Source: Alphaproteobacteria bacterium
GTDB lineage: Bacteria > Pseudomonadota > Alphaproteobacteria > Caulobacterales > Hyphomonadaceae
Length of the DNA stretch: 64,000 nt
Assembly: GCA_018222605.1 (NCBI GenBank)
Contig: JAAEZZ010000006.1
Span: forward strand, 82,071 to 146,070
Direction: 5' to 3'
How positions within the stretch are numbered: position 1 is the first letter of the stretch; each line of letters opens with the position of its first letter. Below, piece after piece: positions 37,471-47,566 of this stretch. The position numbers and the translations under genes were made by a program. Under the pieces are notes generated by a model that was not told where the DNA came from, did no database searches, and worked only from the letters and a program-made list of their open reading frames with translations.

Positions 37471-37776
37471 TTATTGTTGGAGGGAGGGCGGACTTCGTGG
37501 GGGAGGTGCGCGACCCGGCGGACGGCTCCAGCGGGGCGCTTCAATATAGAAAGACGTTTCGGCAATTTCCGGTGCCGGCAAGGCAGGCGGCAGTGTATCG
37601 AAGGTCGGCAGTATCGCTTGATCCTGCGCGACGACCTTCAGCTGACAGGTAACGCCATAATGCTTATGTGGTTGGTCAGCATGCGCCGCCGAATGCCCAA
37701 GCGCCAGCGCCTGTACGAAGATGTACAGCGCAGCCAGAAAGGACAGGCGGTGTGTGTTGAGACGCCGTTTGCTCAT
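37471..37776 (-). CDS. Small exported His-containing protein upstream of TonB receptor
   Basis: 101 aa; hydrophobic N-terminus; ALGHSAAHADQPHKHYGV. Confidence 0.5.
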   Translation of the reverse strand: MSKRRLNTHRLSFLAALYIFVQALALGHSAAHADQPHKHYGVTCQLKVVAQDQAILPTFDTLPPALPAPEIAETSFYIEAPRWSRPPGRAPPPRSPPSLQQ

Positions 37777-37936
37777 TGTTACTCAGTTACACCCAGTTGC
37801 GGCATTCGCAAGCACTCCAACAGCTAAAAAACATTACGAAACGCACCTGCAGCTCCAGCTTTCAGGGTTTGGTAACCAAGGAGTCGCATCTTGGTGAAGG
37901 TTAATAAAAAGCCTTGCGCTGTTAAGAGGATGTAGC

Positions 37937-39523
37937 ATGTCGAAGAAAGCTGTGCGCTGGGGCGCAGACGTTGGATGCCAGACGAAAGTTAAGCCGCTGG
38001 AGATTCGCAACGACCTTTCCGACCATGGTTTGAAGGGTAAACGCGCTCAAGGACAATTGGGTCTGAACCGTCAATTGACAAAGATGGCGGCCAAAAAGGA
38101 TGCTCGGGATGGACTGCCTGTCTCTGAAGCAATCACTCAGGATCAATGGAGTGAATGCGAGCAGCAGATTGCCGAGCGCGCCGAGGATGTGCGCCGGGGC
38201 CTTGGCACATGGCTCACCACGACGGCGGCGACCGTCCGTAACTATATCAATGATTACACGCCAGTAGATATTTATCCGGATCAGCTACGCGAAGCGATCA
38301 AGTCTGAAGAGAACGAATATCGCCATTACGAGTTGGATGATGTGCACGATGCGAAGGAAACGCATACGGCGGCGATTATCGAACTCCAGCAGTTCCGCGC
38401 CCGTCATGGCGACCGCATTGGGGACCGCACGCCGGACATCAAGAAGAATGTCGAGCAGGCGATTGCGATCCTGATTTTCATCATGGTGCTTGAAGGTGGC
38501 TTCAATGCACTGTTGTTCAAGGATGCTCAGGCGAATGGCCTGATGGGCGGCCTGATGATTGCCTTCGGCGTTTCGGCGGTGAACGTGATGTTTGGCGTGA
38601 TCGGAGGCTTCTTCGGTCTTCGTTATCTGAACCATCCTGCACTGCCAGCGAAGATCCTCGGTGGCACAGTGGCGATGCTATGTATTCTGTGTGGTATCTT
38701 CCTGAACTTCTTTGTCGCGCATTTCCGCGATGCTGTTGAGCTGGGCCTGATGGCTGCAGCGGAAGCCGGCACGCTGGGCAGTTTCTCCATGTTCTCGATT
38801 GCTCCGGGCGAAGTGCTGAATTCCATGTTCCCGAACATCTTTGGCCTTGAGAGCTTTCTGGCTCTTGGTCTGCTCTTCATGGGACTCGCAGTCTTCGGGC
38901 TTGCGATCTATGAGGGCTATGACCGCATTTCGGACCGCTATCCGGGCTATGGCCGCGTATGGCGGAAAGAGCGCCGCGCTTATGAACGTCGTCAGGAAGT
39001 GCGTAATGGCGTGCGGGACGATCTGTCGGAATACTTCTCCAATTGCCGCCTCTGGTTCGAAACTCAGCAATCGCGTCATGTCGCGGCCAAGCGTGAGATC
39101 GAGAAGGCGATGAACCTTCTGGAAACACGCCGCGACTTTGCGGCTGCGATTGCTGCCCGCGCTGCAGATCAGGAGCGCAGCCTGAAGGTAGCCTATCGCC
39201 AGGCGCACCGCCGCGCACGTAATGCCAATCGTGACCGTCTGGGTGATCAGGCACCGTGCCCGGCCTATTTCGACGAGATCGTGACGCCGCAGCTCCCGCC
39301 TTTCGACTTCTCCAAGGAGCGTGACCAGGCAAACAATGCGATTTCGGCTCTCGATCAAAACATCAAGGCCTTGAACCTGACGCGCGAATGGCTGGAGCAG
39401 CACATTCAGGAAGTCCAGAAAGGTCTGTCCTCCATCGAGAAGAAAGTTGCTGACGAACTTGGCAAAGTGCGCGATGCCAAAGGCGCAACGCATGTGCCGG
39501 TCGATCAGGCCCGGCGCGCGTAG
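37937..39523 (+). CDS. Uncharacterised multi-TM, coiled-coil protein
   Basis: 528 aa; central TM segments flanked by soluble charged/coiled-coil regions. Confidence 0.7.
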   Translation: MSKKAVRWGADVGCQTKVKPLEIRNDLSDHGLKGKRAQGQLGLNRQLTKMAAKKDARDGLPVSEAITQDQWSECEQQIAERAEDVRRGLGTWLTTTAATVRNYINDYTPVDIYPDQLREAIKSEENEYRHYELDDVHDAKETHTAAIIELQQFRARHGDRIGDRTPDIKKNVEQAIAILIFIMVLEGGFNALLFKDAQANGLMGGLMIAFGVSAVNVMFGVIGGFFGLRYLNHPALPAKILGGTVAMLCILCGIFLNFFVAHFRDAVELGLMAAAEAGTLGSFSMFSIAPGEVLNSMFPNIFGLESFLALGLLFMGLAVFGLAIYEGYDRISDRYPGYGRVWRKERRAYERRQEVRNGVRDDLSEYFSNCRLWFETQQSRHVAAKREIEKAMNLLETRRDFAAAIAARAADQERSLKVAYRQAHRRARNANRDRLGDQAPCPAYFDEIVTPQLPPFDFSKERDQANNAISALDQNIKALNLTREWLEQHIQEVQKGLSSIEKKVADELGKVRDAKGATHVPVDQARRA

Positions 39524-39539
39524 AGGGAGACTGTAAGGC

Positions 39540-40316
39540 ATGGCACGTCGCAGAAGTGACAGGGGCCCATGGTTCTGGCGCGGCATGATCGCGCTGATGC
39601 TGGGAGGAGTCTTCGGACTGTTCGCAATCGTTGCGTTCAATCAGCCACCCAGTGTGATGGCAGACACACAGTGCCGGATGGATCGAAACGACCCGGCGCA
39701 TACTATCATCCTTGTCGACCAGTCTGACCCGTTCAATCCCAATGATCTGGACTGGGTCTATGAGTTTGTCGACGCAGAGGCACGCAGCCTGCCGAAATAT
39801 GGCCGCCTGACGGTCATGACCCCCAATGCCGAAAGCCCTTACGATCCGAAAGTTGTTTATGTGGCCTGCTCCCCGGGAAGTGCTGCAGATGCCAATCCGC
39901 TGTTCCAGAATCCGAAAATGATCGAACAGACTTGGCAGAATGACTTCTACAAACCGCTGATTGCCAAGGTAGAAGAGACGCTTCTCGACAAGCGCCAGCC
40001 CAGCTCCCCCTTGTCGGAAGCTATCTATTCCATCGCAGACCGTGCCGATTTCCAGCAAGGTGAGGGCCATCGCCGTGTCGTACTGGTATCGGACTTGATG
40101 CAGCATTCCGACGGCTTCAGCTTTTACAAGACAGGTGCGGATTATGACGCCTATCTCAACTCAAAGCTGGCAGACACAAAGCCCCATATGGAAGGCGTCG
40201 AGGTCGTGGCCCGCGTGGTCCCGCGCCAGATTTACGACCTGCCAATCTCTGACGTGAAGTCGTTCTGGCGGGCATATTTCACCGAAGCCGGCGCCGAATA
40301 TGGATCTGTAAACTAA
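39540..40316 (+). CDS. Membrane-anchored vWA-like protein
   Basis: 258 aa; single N-terminal TM; TIILVDQSDPFN and RRVVLVSDLMQHS resemble a degenerate MIDAS fold. Confidence 0.6.
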   Translation: MARRRSDRGPWFWRGMIALMLGGVFGLFAIVAFNQPPSVMADTQCRMDRNDPAHTIILVDQSDPFNPNDLDWVYEFVDAEARSLPKYGRLTVMTPNAESPYDPKVVYVACSPGSAADANPLFQNPKMIEQTWQNDFYKPLIAKVEETLLDKRQPSSPLSEAIYSIADRADFQQGEGHRRVVLVSDLMQHSDGFSFYKTGADYDAYLNSKLADTKPHMEGVEVVARVVPRQIYDLPISDVKSFWRAYFTEAGAEYGSVN

Positions 40317-40412
40317 GCCCTCCGCTTTCCGCCATTCCTGCGGCGCGTAAATGTCTGGCCTCATAATTGCATCTTCTAGCAGCAGAATTCGTGCAATTTT
40401 AGGACGGACATC

Positions 40413-42344
40413 ATGTTTACTTACTGCAGAACCGGCCTGACGGCCCTCGCTTCAGCGGTTTTGCTTGCCGCTTGTTCAACAACAGATACTGCTGACTCAA
40501 TGGCAGGCGCATCCAGAAATGCTGCAACGCCGCTGGTGAAAACGCGTCAGCAAGAATATCTGGAAGCCTTCAACGTACCACGCGGCAATGTCCGTGCGAC
40601 GCAGACAGGTATTCGTCCTGGCTACAATTTTGTCGGTATTGCCGAAACGGACATCACATATCCGCTGCCATGGGAGATCATGGCCAAGGATGGCACAGTG
40701 GTCGCCAGCGGGATGACGGTGCCTTACGGCCTTCATGAAGGTTCTGGCGAGCCTATTCACTTGATCATTGCGAAGAACTTGACCACGCGCGGTAAGGGCC
40801 TTGTGCTGGAGGTCAAGAATGTCGGTGAGAGCCACCCGTTTGATGTGTCTGAAGATGTCTTCCGTGATCTAAAATACGACACGCTGAGCTATTTCTATCA
40901 CAACCGTGCCGGCATGCCGATCGAAGCGAAATATGCTGGCGGAGAGCAATGGAGTCGTCCTGCCGGGCATCAAGATGAAATGTTGACCTGTTTCAACGGT
41001 ATCGACAAGGCTGGCATCAAGTGGCCCGGATGCCAGTACAGGCTGGACGTTACCGGGGGTTGGTATGATGCGGGCGACCACGGCAAATATGTTGTTGATG
41101 GCGGCATCAGTGTGTGGACCCTGCTCGATGCGTATGAACGCGGCACCAAAGGTTTTGCCGATGGCGAGGTGAACATCCCCGAAGCTGGCAATGGCGAAAA
41201 CGATTTGCTGGATGAAGCCCGCTACAATCTTGATTTCATGCTGAGCATGCAGGCGCCTGGAAATGCGCACGCAGCTGTCCTGCTGGGCAATGTCGGCGGA
41301 GACCTGTCGAATGCCAAGCCGGAAGTGATCGATGTATCAGGCATGGTACATCACAAGGCAGGTGACACATCCTGGGCTTCCTTCCCCTTGGCGCCGCATC
41401 TGAATACAAAATCGCGTGCCCTGTTCCCGCCCTCCACGGCGGCGACCTTGCACCTGGCGGCTGTTGGCGCACAATGCGCCCGCGTGTTTCGCGGCATTGA
41501 TGATGCCTATGCTAACAAGTGCCTGGAAGCATCCGAGCGCGCCTATGCGGCGGCCAAGCGTGTACCGGACGCCTACGCTCATGACAATTTCCAAGGGACT
41601 GGCCCGTTTGCATCCAACGATCTGCGCGGCGAGTTCTACTGGGCTGCTGCCGAGCTCTACGTCACGACGGGAGACGCCGGGTATCTGGCGGATGTGAAGG
41701 ACTATCAGGACAAGCTGGACAACTGGCCGCTGAGCAGCCGTGAAGAGATCAACTGGCATGAGACAGAGGGGCTCGGCATCATTACGCTGGCCCGGTTTTC
41801 ACCTGATGCCGAGATGAAGGCGCAAGCGATTGAAGGCCTGAAGGCGACTGCCGATGGTTATGTCAGCCAGATCATTCATGAGGGCTATCAGATACCAATG
41901 AACCGCGGCGTCTGGTCGTGGGGCTCCATCGGCACACTAGCCAATCGCGGTCTTCTGCTGGGCACAGCATATGATCTGACAGGCGATACCCGCTACCGTA
42001 ATGCGGCGCTGGACCTGCTGGACTATATCCTTGGCCGCAACCCGCGCGACATTTCCTATGTCTCCGGCCATGGCGAGAATGCCGTGAAGGCATTGCACCA
42101 CCGCTTCTGGGCGGGGGCATATTATCCGGGGTACCCGTTGCCACCCGTTGGCGTTGTCTCCGGTGGCCCGAACAACACCAATCCGACCGGGCCTGTCTCG
42201 CGCGCCATTATCGAGCAATGTCATGCACAGACCTGCTTTGCAGATCACAATGATGCGTATGAGCTGAACGGCGTTGGCATCAACATTCAGGCGGCAACCT
42301 TCTGGCTGGCGGCGTGGGCGGATGATATCGACCGTGCGAGCTAA
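40413..42344 (+). CDS. Glycoside hydrolase family 9 lipoprotein (endoglucanase-like)
   Basis: Lipobox LAAC; GGWYDAGDHGKYV; C-terminal DHNDAYELNGVGINIQA. Confidence 0.9.
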   Translation: MFTYCRTGLTALASAVLLAACSTTDTADSMAGASRNAATPLVKTRQQEYLEAFNVPRGNVRATQTGIRPGYNFVGIAETDITYPLPWEIMAKDGTVVASGMTVPYGLHEGSGEPIHLIIAKNLTTRGKGLVLEVKNVGESHPFDVSEDVFRDLKYDTLSYFYHNRAGMPIEAKYAGGEQWSRPAGHQDEMLTCFNGIDKAGIKWPGCQYRLDVTGGWYDAGDHGKYVVDGGISVWTLLDAYERGTKGFADGEVNIPEAGNGENDLLDEARYNLDFMLSMQAPGNAHAAVLLGNVGGDLSNAKPEVIDVSGMVHHKAGDTSWASFPLAPHLNTKSRALFPPSTAATLHLAAVGAQCARVFRGIDDAYANKCLEASERAYAAAKRVPDAYAHDNFQGTGPFASNDLRGEFYWAAAELYVTTGDAGYLADVKDYQDKLDNWPLSSREEINWHETEGLGIITLARFSPDAEMKAQAIEGLKATADGYVSQIIHEGYQIPMNRGVWSWGSIGTLANRGLLLGTAYDLTGDTRYRNAALDLLDYILGRNPRDISYVSGHGENAVKALHHRFWAGAYYPGYPLPPVGVVSGGPNNTNPTGPVSRAIIEQCHAQTCFADHNDAYELNGVGINIQAATFWLAAWADDIDRAS

Positions 42345-42359
42345 ACTGTGATGGTAGAA

Positions 42360-43136
42360 CTAGTCCTCAAAAGTGCCGATGACCGGCACATGGTCTGAGG
42401 GCTTTTCCATCTCACGGGCCTTGCGATAGATCTCGACGGACTGGAGACGGTCCGAGGCCTGCGGCGAGCAGAGCAGATGATCGATCCGGATGCCATGATC
42501 TTTCTTGAAGGCGCCGCCCTGATAGTCCCAGAACGTATACTGATGGGCGCGCCCATCGGTCAGTTCAAAGGCGTCAGCCAGACCAAGATATTTGAGCTTG
42601 CGGAATTCGGCGCGCGTTGAGGGCAGGGCCAGGGCGTCATCCTGCCAGACCGTCTCGTCCCAGCAATCAACCGGCGTTGGAATGCAGTTATAGTCACCGC
42701 ACAGCACAAAGGCCTCATCCTGTTTCAGCAGGTTCCGGGCATGACGCTCAAGCGCGTCCATCCATTCCATCTTGTAGTCATACTTCACGCCAGGGGCCGG
42801 ATTGCCGTTCGGCAGATACAGCCCGCCGACGCGAATCGGCGACTCCGCCAGAACCAGCGCCTCAATATAACGGGCCTGGTCATCCTCCAGGGTCGGGAGG
42901 CCCTTGGTTACATCCTCAATCTCATGCCGGGAGAGGAGCGCGACGCCATTATAGCTCTTCTGTCCCAGAACGGCACAATTCCAGCCCTGTTCCTCAATTT
43001 CCAGGTAGGGAAAGGCGTCCGTCTCACATTTGATTTCCTGCAGGCAGACAACATCACAGTCTATTGACTGTAATACCTCCAGCACTGTGGGGAGACGGGC
43101 CTTGATCGAGTTGACATTCCAGGTGGCGATACGCAT
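42360..43136 (-). CDS. xth: Exodeoxyribonuclease III
   Basis: MRIATWNVNSIKARLP, CLQEIKCE, GDYNCIPT, SDHVPVI. Confidence 0.93.
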   Translation of the reverse strand: MRIATWNVNSIKARLPTVLEVLQSIDCDVVCLQEIKCETDAFPYLEIEEQGWNCAVLGQKSYNGVALLSRHEIEDVTKGLPTLEDDQARYIEALVLAESPIRVGGLYLPNGNPAPGVKYDYKMEWMDALERHARNLLKQDEAFVLCGDYNCIPTPVDCWDETVWQDDALALPSTRAEFRKLKYLGLADAFELTDGRAHQYTFWDYQGGAFKKDHGIRIDHLLCSPQASDRLQSVEIYRKAREMEKPSDHVPVIGTFED

Positions 43137-43217
43137 GAGGTCTCTATTAGCAGCTTCGCCCCATTGTTCCAGCGGGCAGTGCTGCCTATAATTGGGTAAT
43201 TCCTCAAGGAGAACCGC

Positions 43218-43436
43218 ATGTCACCGAGTTGGATTCAATTACTGATCGTCGTGGTCGTCGCGCTGCTCCTGTTTGGGGGCCGTGGCCGCATTTCCTCGAT
43301 CATGGGCGACATGGCGAAAGGCATTGGCGCTTTTCGTAAGGGCCTGAAAGATGAGGAAGAGACCAAATCCGTCGAGAAAGACGAAACTATGGTCAACGTC
43401 ACCCCTCAGAAAGACGAGACGAAGGCCTCGTCATAA
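43218..43436 (+). CDS. tatA: Sec-independent translocase TatA
   Basis: 72 aa TatA-like, followed by tatB and tatC. Confidence 0.9.
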   Translation: MSPSWIQLLIVVVVALLLFGGRGRISSIMGDMAKGIGAFRKGLKDEEETKSVEKDETMVNVTPQKDETKASS

Positions 43437-43460
43437 TCCGCCGAGTGGAGGGCGCATAGA

Positions 43461-43895
43461 ATGCTGCCCGGAATCGGGTTTTCCGAACTCCTTTTGCTGG
43501 GGCTTGCGGCGCTGATTATTGTCGGCCCGAAAGACCTGCCATTGATGATGCGCCGTGTCGGACAGTTTGTTGGCAAGGGCCGCGCCATGGCGCGTGAGTT
43601 TCAGGCCGCCTTCGAAGACATCGCCCGGCAGAGCGAACTGGACGAGCTGCGCAAGGAAATCGAAAGCCTGAAGCGCGACAATGCCATGCAGGATGCGGCG
43701 GCTGATCTCGCTGCCGTCGAGGCTGACATCAATTCCGCCGTCATGGCACAGCACCCCCAGGCTGAAGCGCCCTCAAAGCCCCAGCCAACTGAGCCAATCG
43801 AGCCAACTGAGGTGCCGGATGACGCCCAATTGACCGGCGCGCCGGACGCCCCCGACAGCACTGACATCAAGAAAACCGGGGATGACGCCGCGTGA
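43461..43895 (+). CDS. tatB: Sec-independent translocase TatB
   Basis: MLPGIGFSELLLLGLAALIIVGPKDLP. Confidence 0.92.
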   Translation: MLPGIGFSELLLLGLAALIIVGPKDLPLMMRRVGQFVGKGRAMAREFQAAFEDIARQSELDELRKEIESLKRDNAMQDAAADLAAVEADINSAVMAQHPQAEAPSKPQPTEPIEPTEVPDDAQLTGAPDAPDSTDIKKTGDDAA

Positions 43896-44722
43896 GTACA
43901 GTGCCCCCCAAAGACGAGCAGCCCAATTTTACGGATGACGAAGTTGAGGCGAGCCGCGCGCCGCTGCTTGAGCATCTGACAGAGCTGCGCTCGCGCCTCA
44001 TCAAGTCGATCATCGCGCTAAGTGTTGCCTCCATTGTTTGTTTCTTCTTTGCTGAACACATTTACGACTTCCTGCTCGCGCCCTTCGCGCGCATGGCAGA
44101 GGGCATTCGCGGCACGCAGCTGGAGTTGATCTTCACTGGCCCGATGGAATTCTTCTTTGCCAAGCTGAAGCTGGCCGTGTTTGCCGGTATCTTCCTGTCC
44201 TTCCCGGTCATGGCCTGGCAGGTCTACCGCTTTGTGGCGCCGGGGCTCTACAAGGAAGAGCGGGGCGCGTTCTGGCCGTATCTTGTCTTCGCGCCGCTTC
44301 TGTTCGTGCTGGGCGCGACGTTTGTTTACTTCCTGATGCTGCCCATGCTGGCGCGCTTTGCCGTGTCTCAGGAGCAGATCGAGAGCAGCGTGGCGACGAT
44401 CAAACTGTTGCCGCGTGTCTCGGAATATCTCTCTCTGGTGATGGCGCTGATGCTGGCCTTTGGCCTGTCCTTCCAGCTGCCGGTGATTCTCAGCCTGCTG
44501 GGGCGGATCGGCATTGTCTCATCAGAGGCCCTCGCCAAGGGCCGGAAATATGCCATCGTCGCCATCCTGGCCTTTGCGGCCTTCTTCACCCCGCCGGATG
44601 TAATCTCCCAGGTTCTGCTGACCGTGCCGGTGCTGTTCCTGTATGAAGTCTCCATCTGGTGCGTGAAGCTGATTGAGAAGAAGCAGGCCGAGCAGGATGC
44701 CGAAGCTGAGGCAGAGTCCTGA
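43892..44722 (+). CDS. tatC: Sec-independent translocase TatC
   Basis: LLEHLTELRSRLIKS and six-TM architecture. Confidence 0.94.
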   Translation: MSTVPPKDEQPNFTDDEVEASRAPLLEHLTELRSRLIKSIIALSVASIVCFFFAEHIYDFLLAPFARMAEGIRGTQLELIFTGPMEFFFAKLKLAVFAGIFLSFPVMAWQVYRFVAPGLYKEERGAFWPYLVFAPLLFVLGATFVYFLMLPMLARFAVSQEQIESSVATIKLLPRVSEYLSLVMALMLAFGLSFQLPVILSLLGRIGIVSSEALAKGRKYAIVAILAFAAFFTPPDVISQVLLTVPVLFLYEVSIWCVKLIEKKQAEQDAEAEAES

Positions 44723-44809
44723 TCCAGGCCTTGTAAGCACTTCCCCCGGTTGCAGCTTTGCCCGCTGCGGATTACAGCAGTGACCGACTGATCAGACAGG
44801 AAACACCCC

Positions 44810-46300
44810 ATGTTCGATATCCGTGCCATCCGTGAAAATCCCGACGCATTCCGCGCCGCCTGGAACCGGAAGAAGCCGGGCCTGGGCGACTCCGTAGACG
44901 AGATCCTTGCGCATGACGCCGCCGTCCGCACGGCAGTGACCGACAAGCAGGAAGCCGAAAAGGCTCGCAACGAAACCTCCAAGCTGATCGGAAAGGCGAA
45001 AGCCTCTGGCGATGAGGCGGAGTTTGAACGCCTGCGCAAGGTGGTGGCCGATGCCAAGGAAACCATCGAAGCGGCTGGAGAGCAGGAAGAGGCTGCACGC
45101 CAGCTGCTGGACGATCTGCTCTATGGCCTGCCGAACATCCCGCTGGACGAAGTGCCGGACGGCCAGGACGAAGACGGCAATGTCGAGCAAAGCCGCTGGG
45201 GCGAGCCGAAAGCCTATGATTTCGAAGTGAAAGACCATGCCGACCTCGGCGAGGCGCTCGGCATGATGGATTTCGAGACGGCGGCGAAGATGAGCGGTGC
45301 GCGCTTTGTGCTGCTCTCCGGCAAACTCGCCCGTCTGGAACGCGCGCTCGCTGCCTTCATGCTGGATGTGCAGACGGAAGAACATGGGTACACGGAATGC
45401 TCTCCGCCACTGCTGGTGAAGGACCAAGCGCTGGTCGGCACAGGGCAATTGCCGAAGTTCGAGGAAGATCTCTTCAAAACCTCAGCAATAACCCGACTAG
45501 GATTGGAACAATACGCTATAGAAAGTGCGAATGAAGTTGCGGATTCTATGGAAGCTGAAGTCGCGTCGGGAAAGATACCCGAAGGTGTCAATGAAAAAGA
45601 ATATCTTGCAGGATGGCGTGCGGGACGAGAAGACTTTGTAGAGAGGCAGGCGCAGGCATACCTGCAAGGTTTGAAAGAGCTATTTGGAAGTTCTCATTTC
45701 CTGATCCCCACCGCTGAGGTCCCTCTCACAAACATCGTCCGTGAAAGTATCATTGAGGCTGACTATCTGCCGCGCCGCTATACCGCGCACACGCCATGCT
45801 TCCGCTCAGAAGCGGGCAGTGCGGGGCGTGACACGAAGGGCATGATCCGCCTGCACCAGTTCAACAAGGTAGAGCTTGTGTCCGTGGTTGCGAACCTGGA
45901 AGATGGCCTGCAGGAGCTGGAACGGATGACAGGCTGCGCCGAGGAAATCCTGAAGCGCCTGGACCTGCCGTTCCGCCGCATGCTGCTCTGTGCCGGCGAT
46001 ATGGGGGCAGGGGCACGCAAGACCTATGACCTCGAAGTGTGGCTGCCGAGTCAGGACACCTATCGCGAGATTAGCTCTTGTTCCTACTGCGGAGACTATC
46101 AGGCCCGCCGCATGAATGCGCGCTATCGCCCGGAAGCCGGCGCGAAACCTGAATTCGTCCATACACTGAACGGTTCCGGCCTCGCTGTCGGCCGCACATT
46201 GGTGGCCATTTTGGAAAACTACCAGAACGCCGACGGCTCCATCACCGTACCGAAAGCCCTGCGCGGCTACATGAACGGCCTTGAGGTGATTTCGGCTTAA
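44810..46300 (+). CDS. serS: Seryl-tRNA synthetase with internal ~72-aa insertion
   Basis: [68 protein letters not shown]; insertion 45482-45697. Confidence 0.94.
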   Translation: MFDIRAIRENPDAFRAAWNRKKPGLGDSVDEILAHDAAVRTAVTDKQEAEKARNETSKLIGKAKASGDEAEFERLRKVVADAKETIEAAGEQEEAARQLLDDLLYGLPNIPLDEVPDGQDEDGNVEQSRWGEPKAYDFEVKDHADLGEALGMMDFETAAKMSGARFVLLSGKLARLERALAAFMLDVQTEEHGYTECSPPLLVKDQALVGTGQLPKFEEDLFKTSAITRLGLEQYAIESANEVADSMEAEVASGKIPEGVNEKEYLAGWRAGREDFVERQAQAYLQGLKELFGSSHFLIPTAEVPLTNIVRESIIEADYLPRRYTAHTPCFRSEAGSAGRDTKGMIRLHQFNKVELVSVVANLEDGLQELERMTGCAEEILKRLDLPFRRMLLCAGDMGAGARKTYDLEVWLPSQDTYREISSCSYCGDYQARRMNARYRPEAGAKPEFVHTLNGSGLAVGRTLVAILENYQNADGSITVPKALRGYMNGLEVISA

Positions 46301-46301
46301 G

Positions 46302-46419
46302 GCCCCCTCCGCCCTTCGGGCACCTCCCCCGCAGGCGGGGGAGGATTGCATGCCGCGCATATACTCTTATCCTCCCCCGTTCACGGGGGAGGTGGCCCGC
46401 TTCGCGGGTCGGAGGGGGC
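46302..46419. repeat. Inverted pair of GC-rich REP-like palindromic units
   Basis: Left 46302-46345 and right 46369-46419 are imperfect reverse complements, each with an internal hairpin; ~23 nt spacer. Confidence 0.85.
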
Positions 46420-46421
46420 AC

Positions 46422-46787
46422 ATGCGAGAGGAAGAGAAACATACTATCCGGCATGCGAGACGCCTTCGTCGCACTATGACACGTGCGGAGGTGATCCTGT
46501 GGCAAAGCCTTCGCAAACGGCAATTGGCCGGTTATCGATTCCGCCGTCAGGTGCCCATTGGGCCATATGTGACTGACTTTGCCTGCCTTGATCCAAGGCT
46601 GGTGATAGAGGTGGATGGTGCCACGCATTCTGAAGAAGACGAAGTGGCTTATGACGAAAGGCGAACGCGTTTCCTTCAGCAGAAGGGGTGGCATGTATAC
46701 CGTGTCTGGAATACGGACATATACGAAAATCTCGGTGGTGTGTTGGACGCCATTCTCCACCAGTTGAGATTTGCCAAGAGTGGCTGA
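46422..46787 (+). CDS. DUF559/Vsr-like endonuclease-domain protein
   Basis: LRRTMTRAEVILWQSLRKRQLAGYRFRRQVPIGPYVTDFACLDPRLVIEVDGATH; ORF can extend to 46350 through the palindrome. Confidence 0.85.
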   Translation: MREEEKHTIRHARRLRRTMTRAEVILWQSLRKRQLAGYRFRRQVPIGPYVTDFACLDPRLVIEVDGATHSEEDEVAYDERRTRFLQQKGWHVYRVWNTDIYENLGGVLDAILHQLRFAKSG

Positions 46788-46804
46788 GTTGGAAGGGGAA
46801 CACG

Positions 46805-47566
46805 ATGAAAATTCTGCTGACCAATGATGATGGCATCAACGCGCCGGGCCTGGCTGTGCTGGAAGAGATCGCGCGGGAGATTTCGGATGATATCTGGATC
46901 GCTGCGCCGGAAGAGGAACAGTCCGGCAAGGGCCGTGCCATCTCGCTGACGCATCCGGTGCGCACGCGCAAGGTGGGCGACAAGGCCTGGGCCGTGGCGG
47001 GCACACCGTCTGACTGCGTGCTGCTGGCAACGCATAATCTGATGCCTGAGAAGCCTGACCTTGTGCTCTCCGGCGTCAATCGCGGCCAGAACATTGCCGA
47101 GGACACAAGCTTTTCCGGCACCATCGCCGGCGCCATGTTCGGCATGCAGATGGGCATTCCGTCGATTGCGCTCAGCCAGGCGCAGAGCTTTCGCGAGCGC
47201 GGCTCTCTGCCTTGGGATACAGCCCGCAAATGGGGCAGCAAGGCGCTGAAGCCGCTGATCGAAACCGGCTGGCCGGGCGATGTCGTCATGAATGTGAACT
47301 TCCCGGATGTGGACCCTGACGATGTCAAAGGCATCCAGGTGACTCGTCAGGGCTTCCGGGATGAATCCATCATCCATACCGACCGGCGCGAAGACCTGCG
47401 CGGCAATGATTATTACTGGATCGGGTATCGCGGCAAACGCTCCAAACCTGCTGAGGGCACTGATCTGCGCGCGATTTATGATGGCTATGTCTCCATTTCT
47501 CCGCTTCATGTGGACTTGACGCATGAAGTGTTCCTCAGGACGCTGCGGGAGATATGGAAGAGCTGA
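46805..47566 (+). CDS. surE: 5'/3'-nucleotidase SurE
   Basis: MKILLTNDDGINAPGL. Confidence 0.95.
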   Translation: MKILLTNDDGINAPGLAVLEEIAREISDDIWIAAPEEEQSGKGRAISLTHPVRTRKVGDKAWAVAGTPSDCVLLATHNLMPEKPDLVLSGVNRGQNIAEDTSFSGTIAGAMFGMQMGIPSIALSQAQSFRERGSLPWDTARKWGSKALKPLIETGWPGDVVMNVNFPDVDPDDVKGIQVTRQGFRDESIIHTDRREDLRGNDYYWIGYRGKRSKPAEGTDLRAIYDGYVSISPLHVDLTHEVFLRTLREIWKS

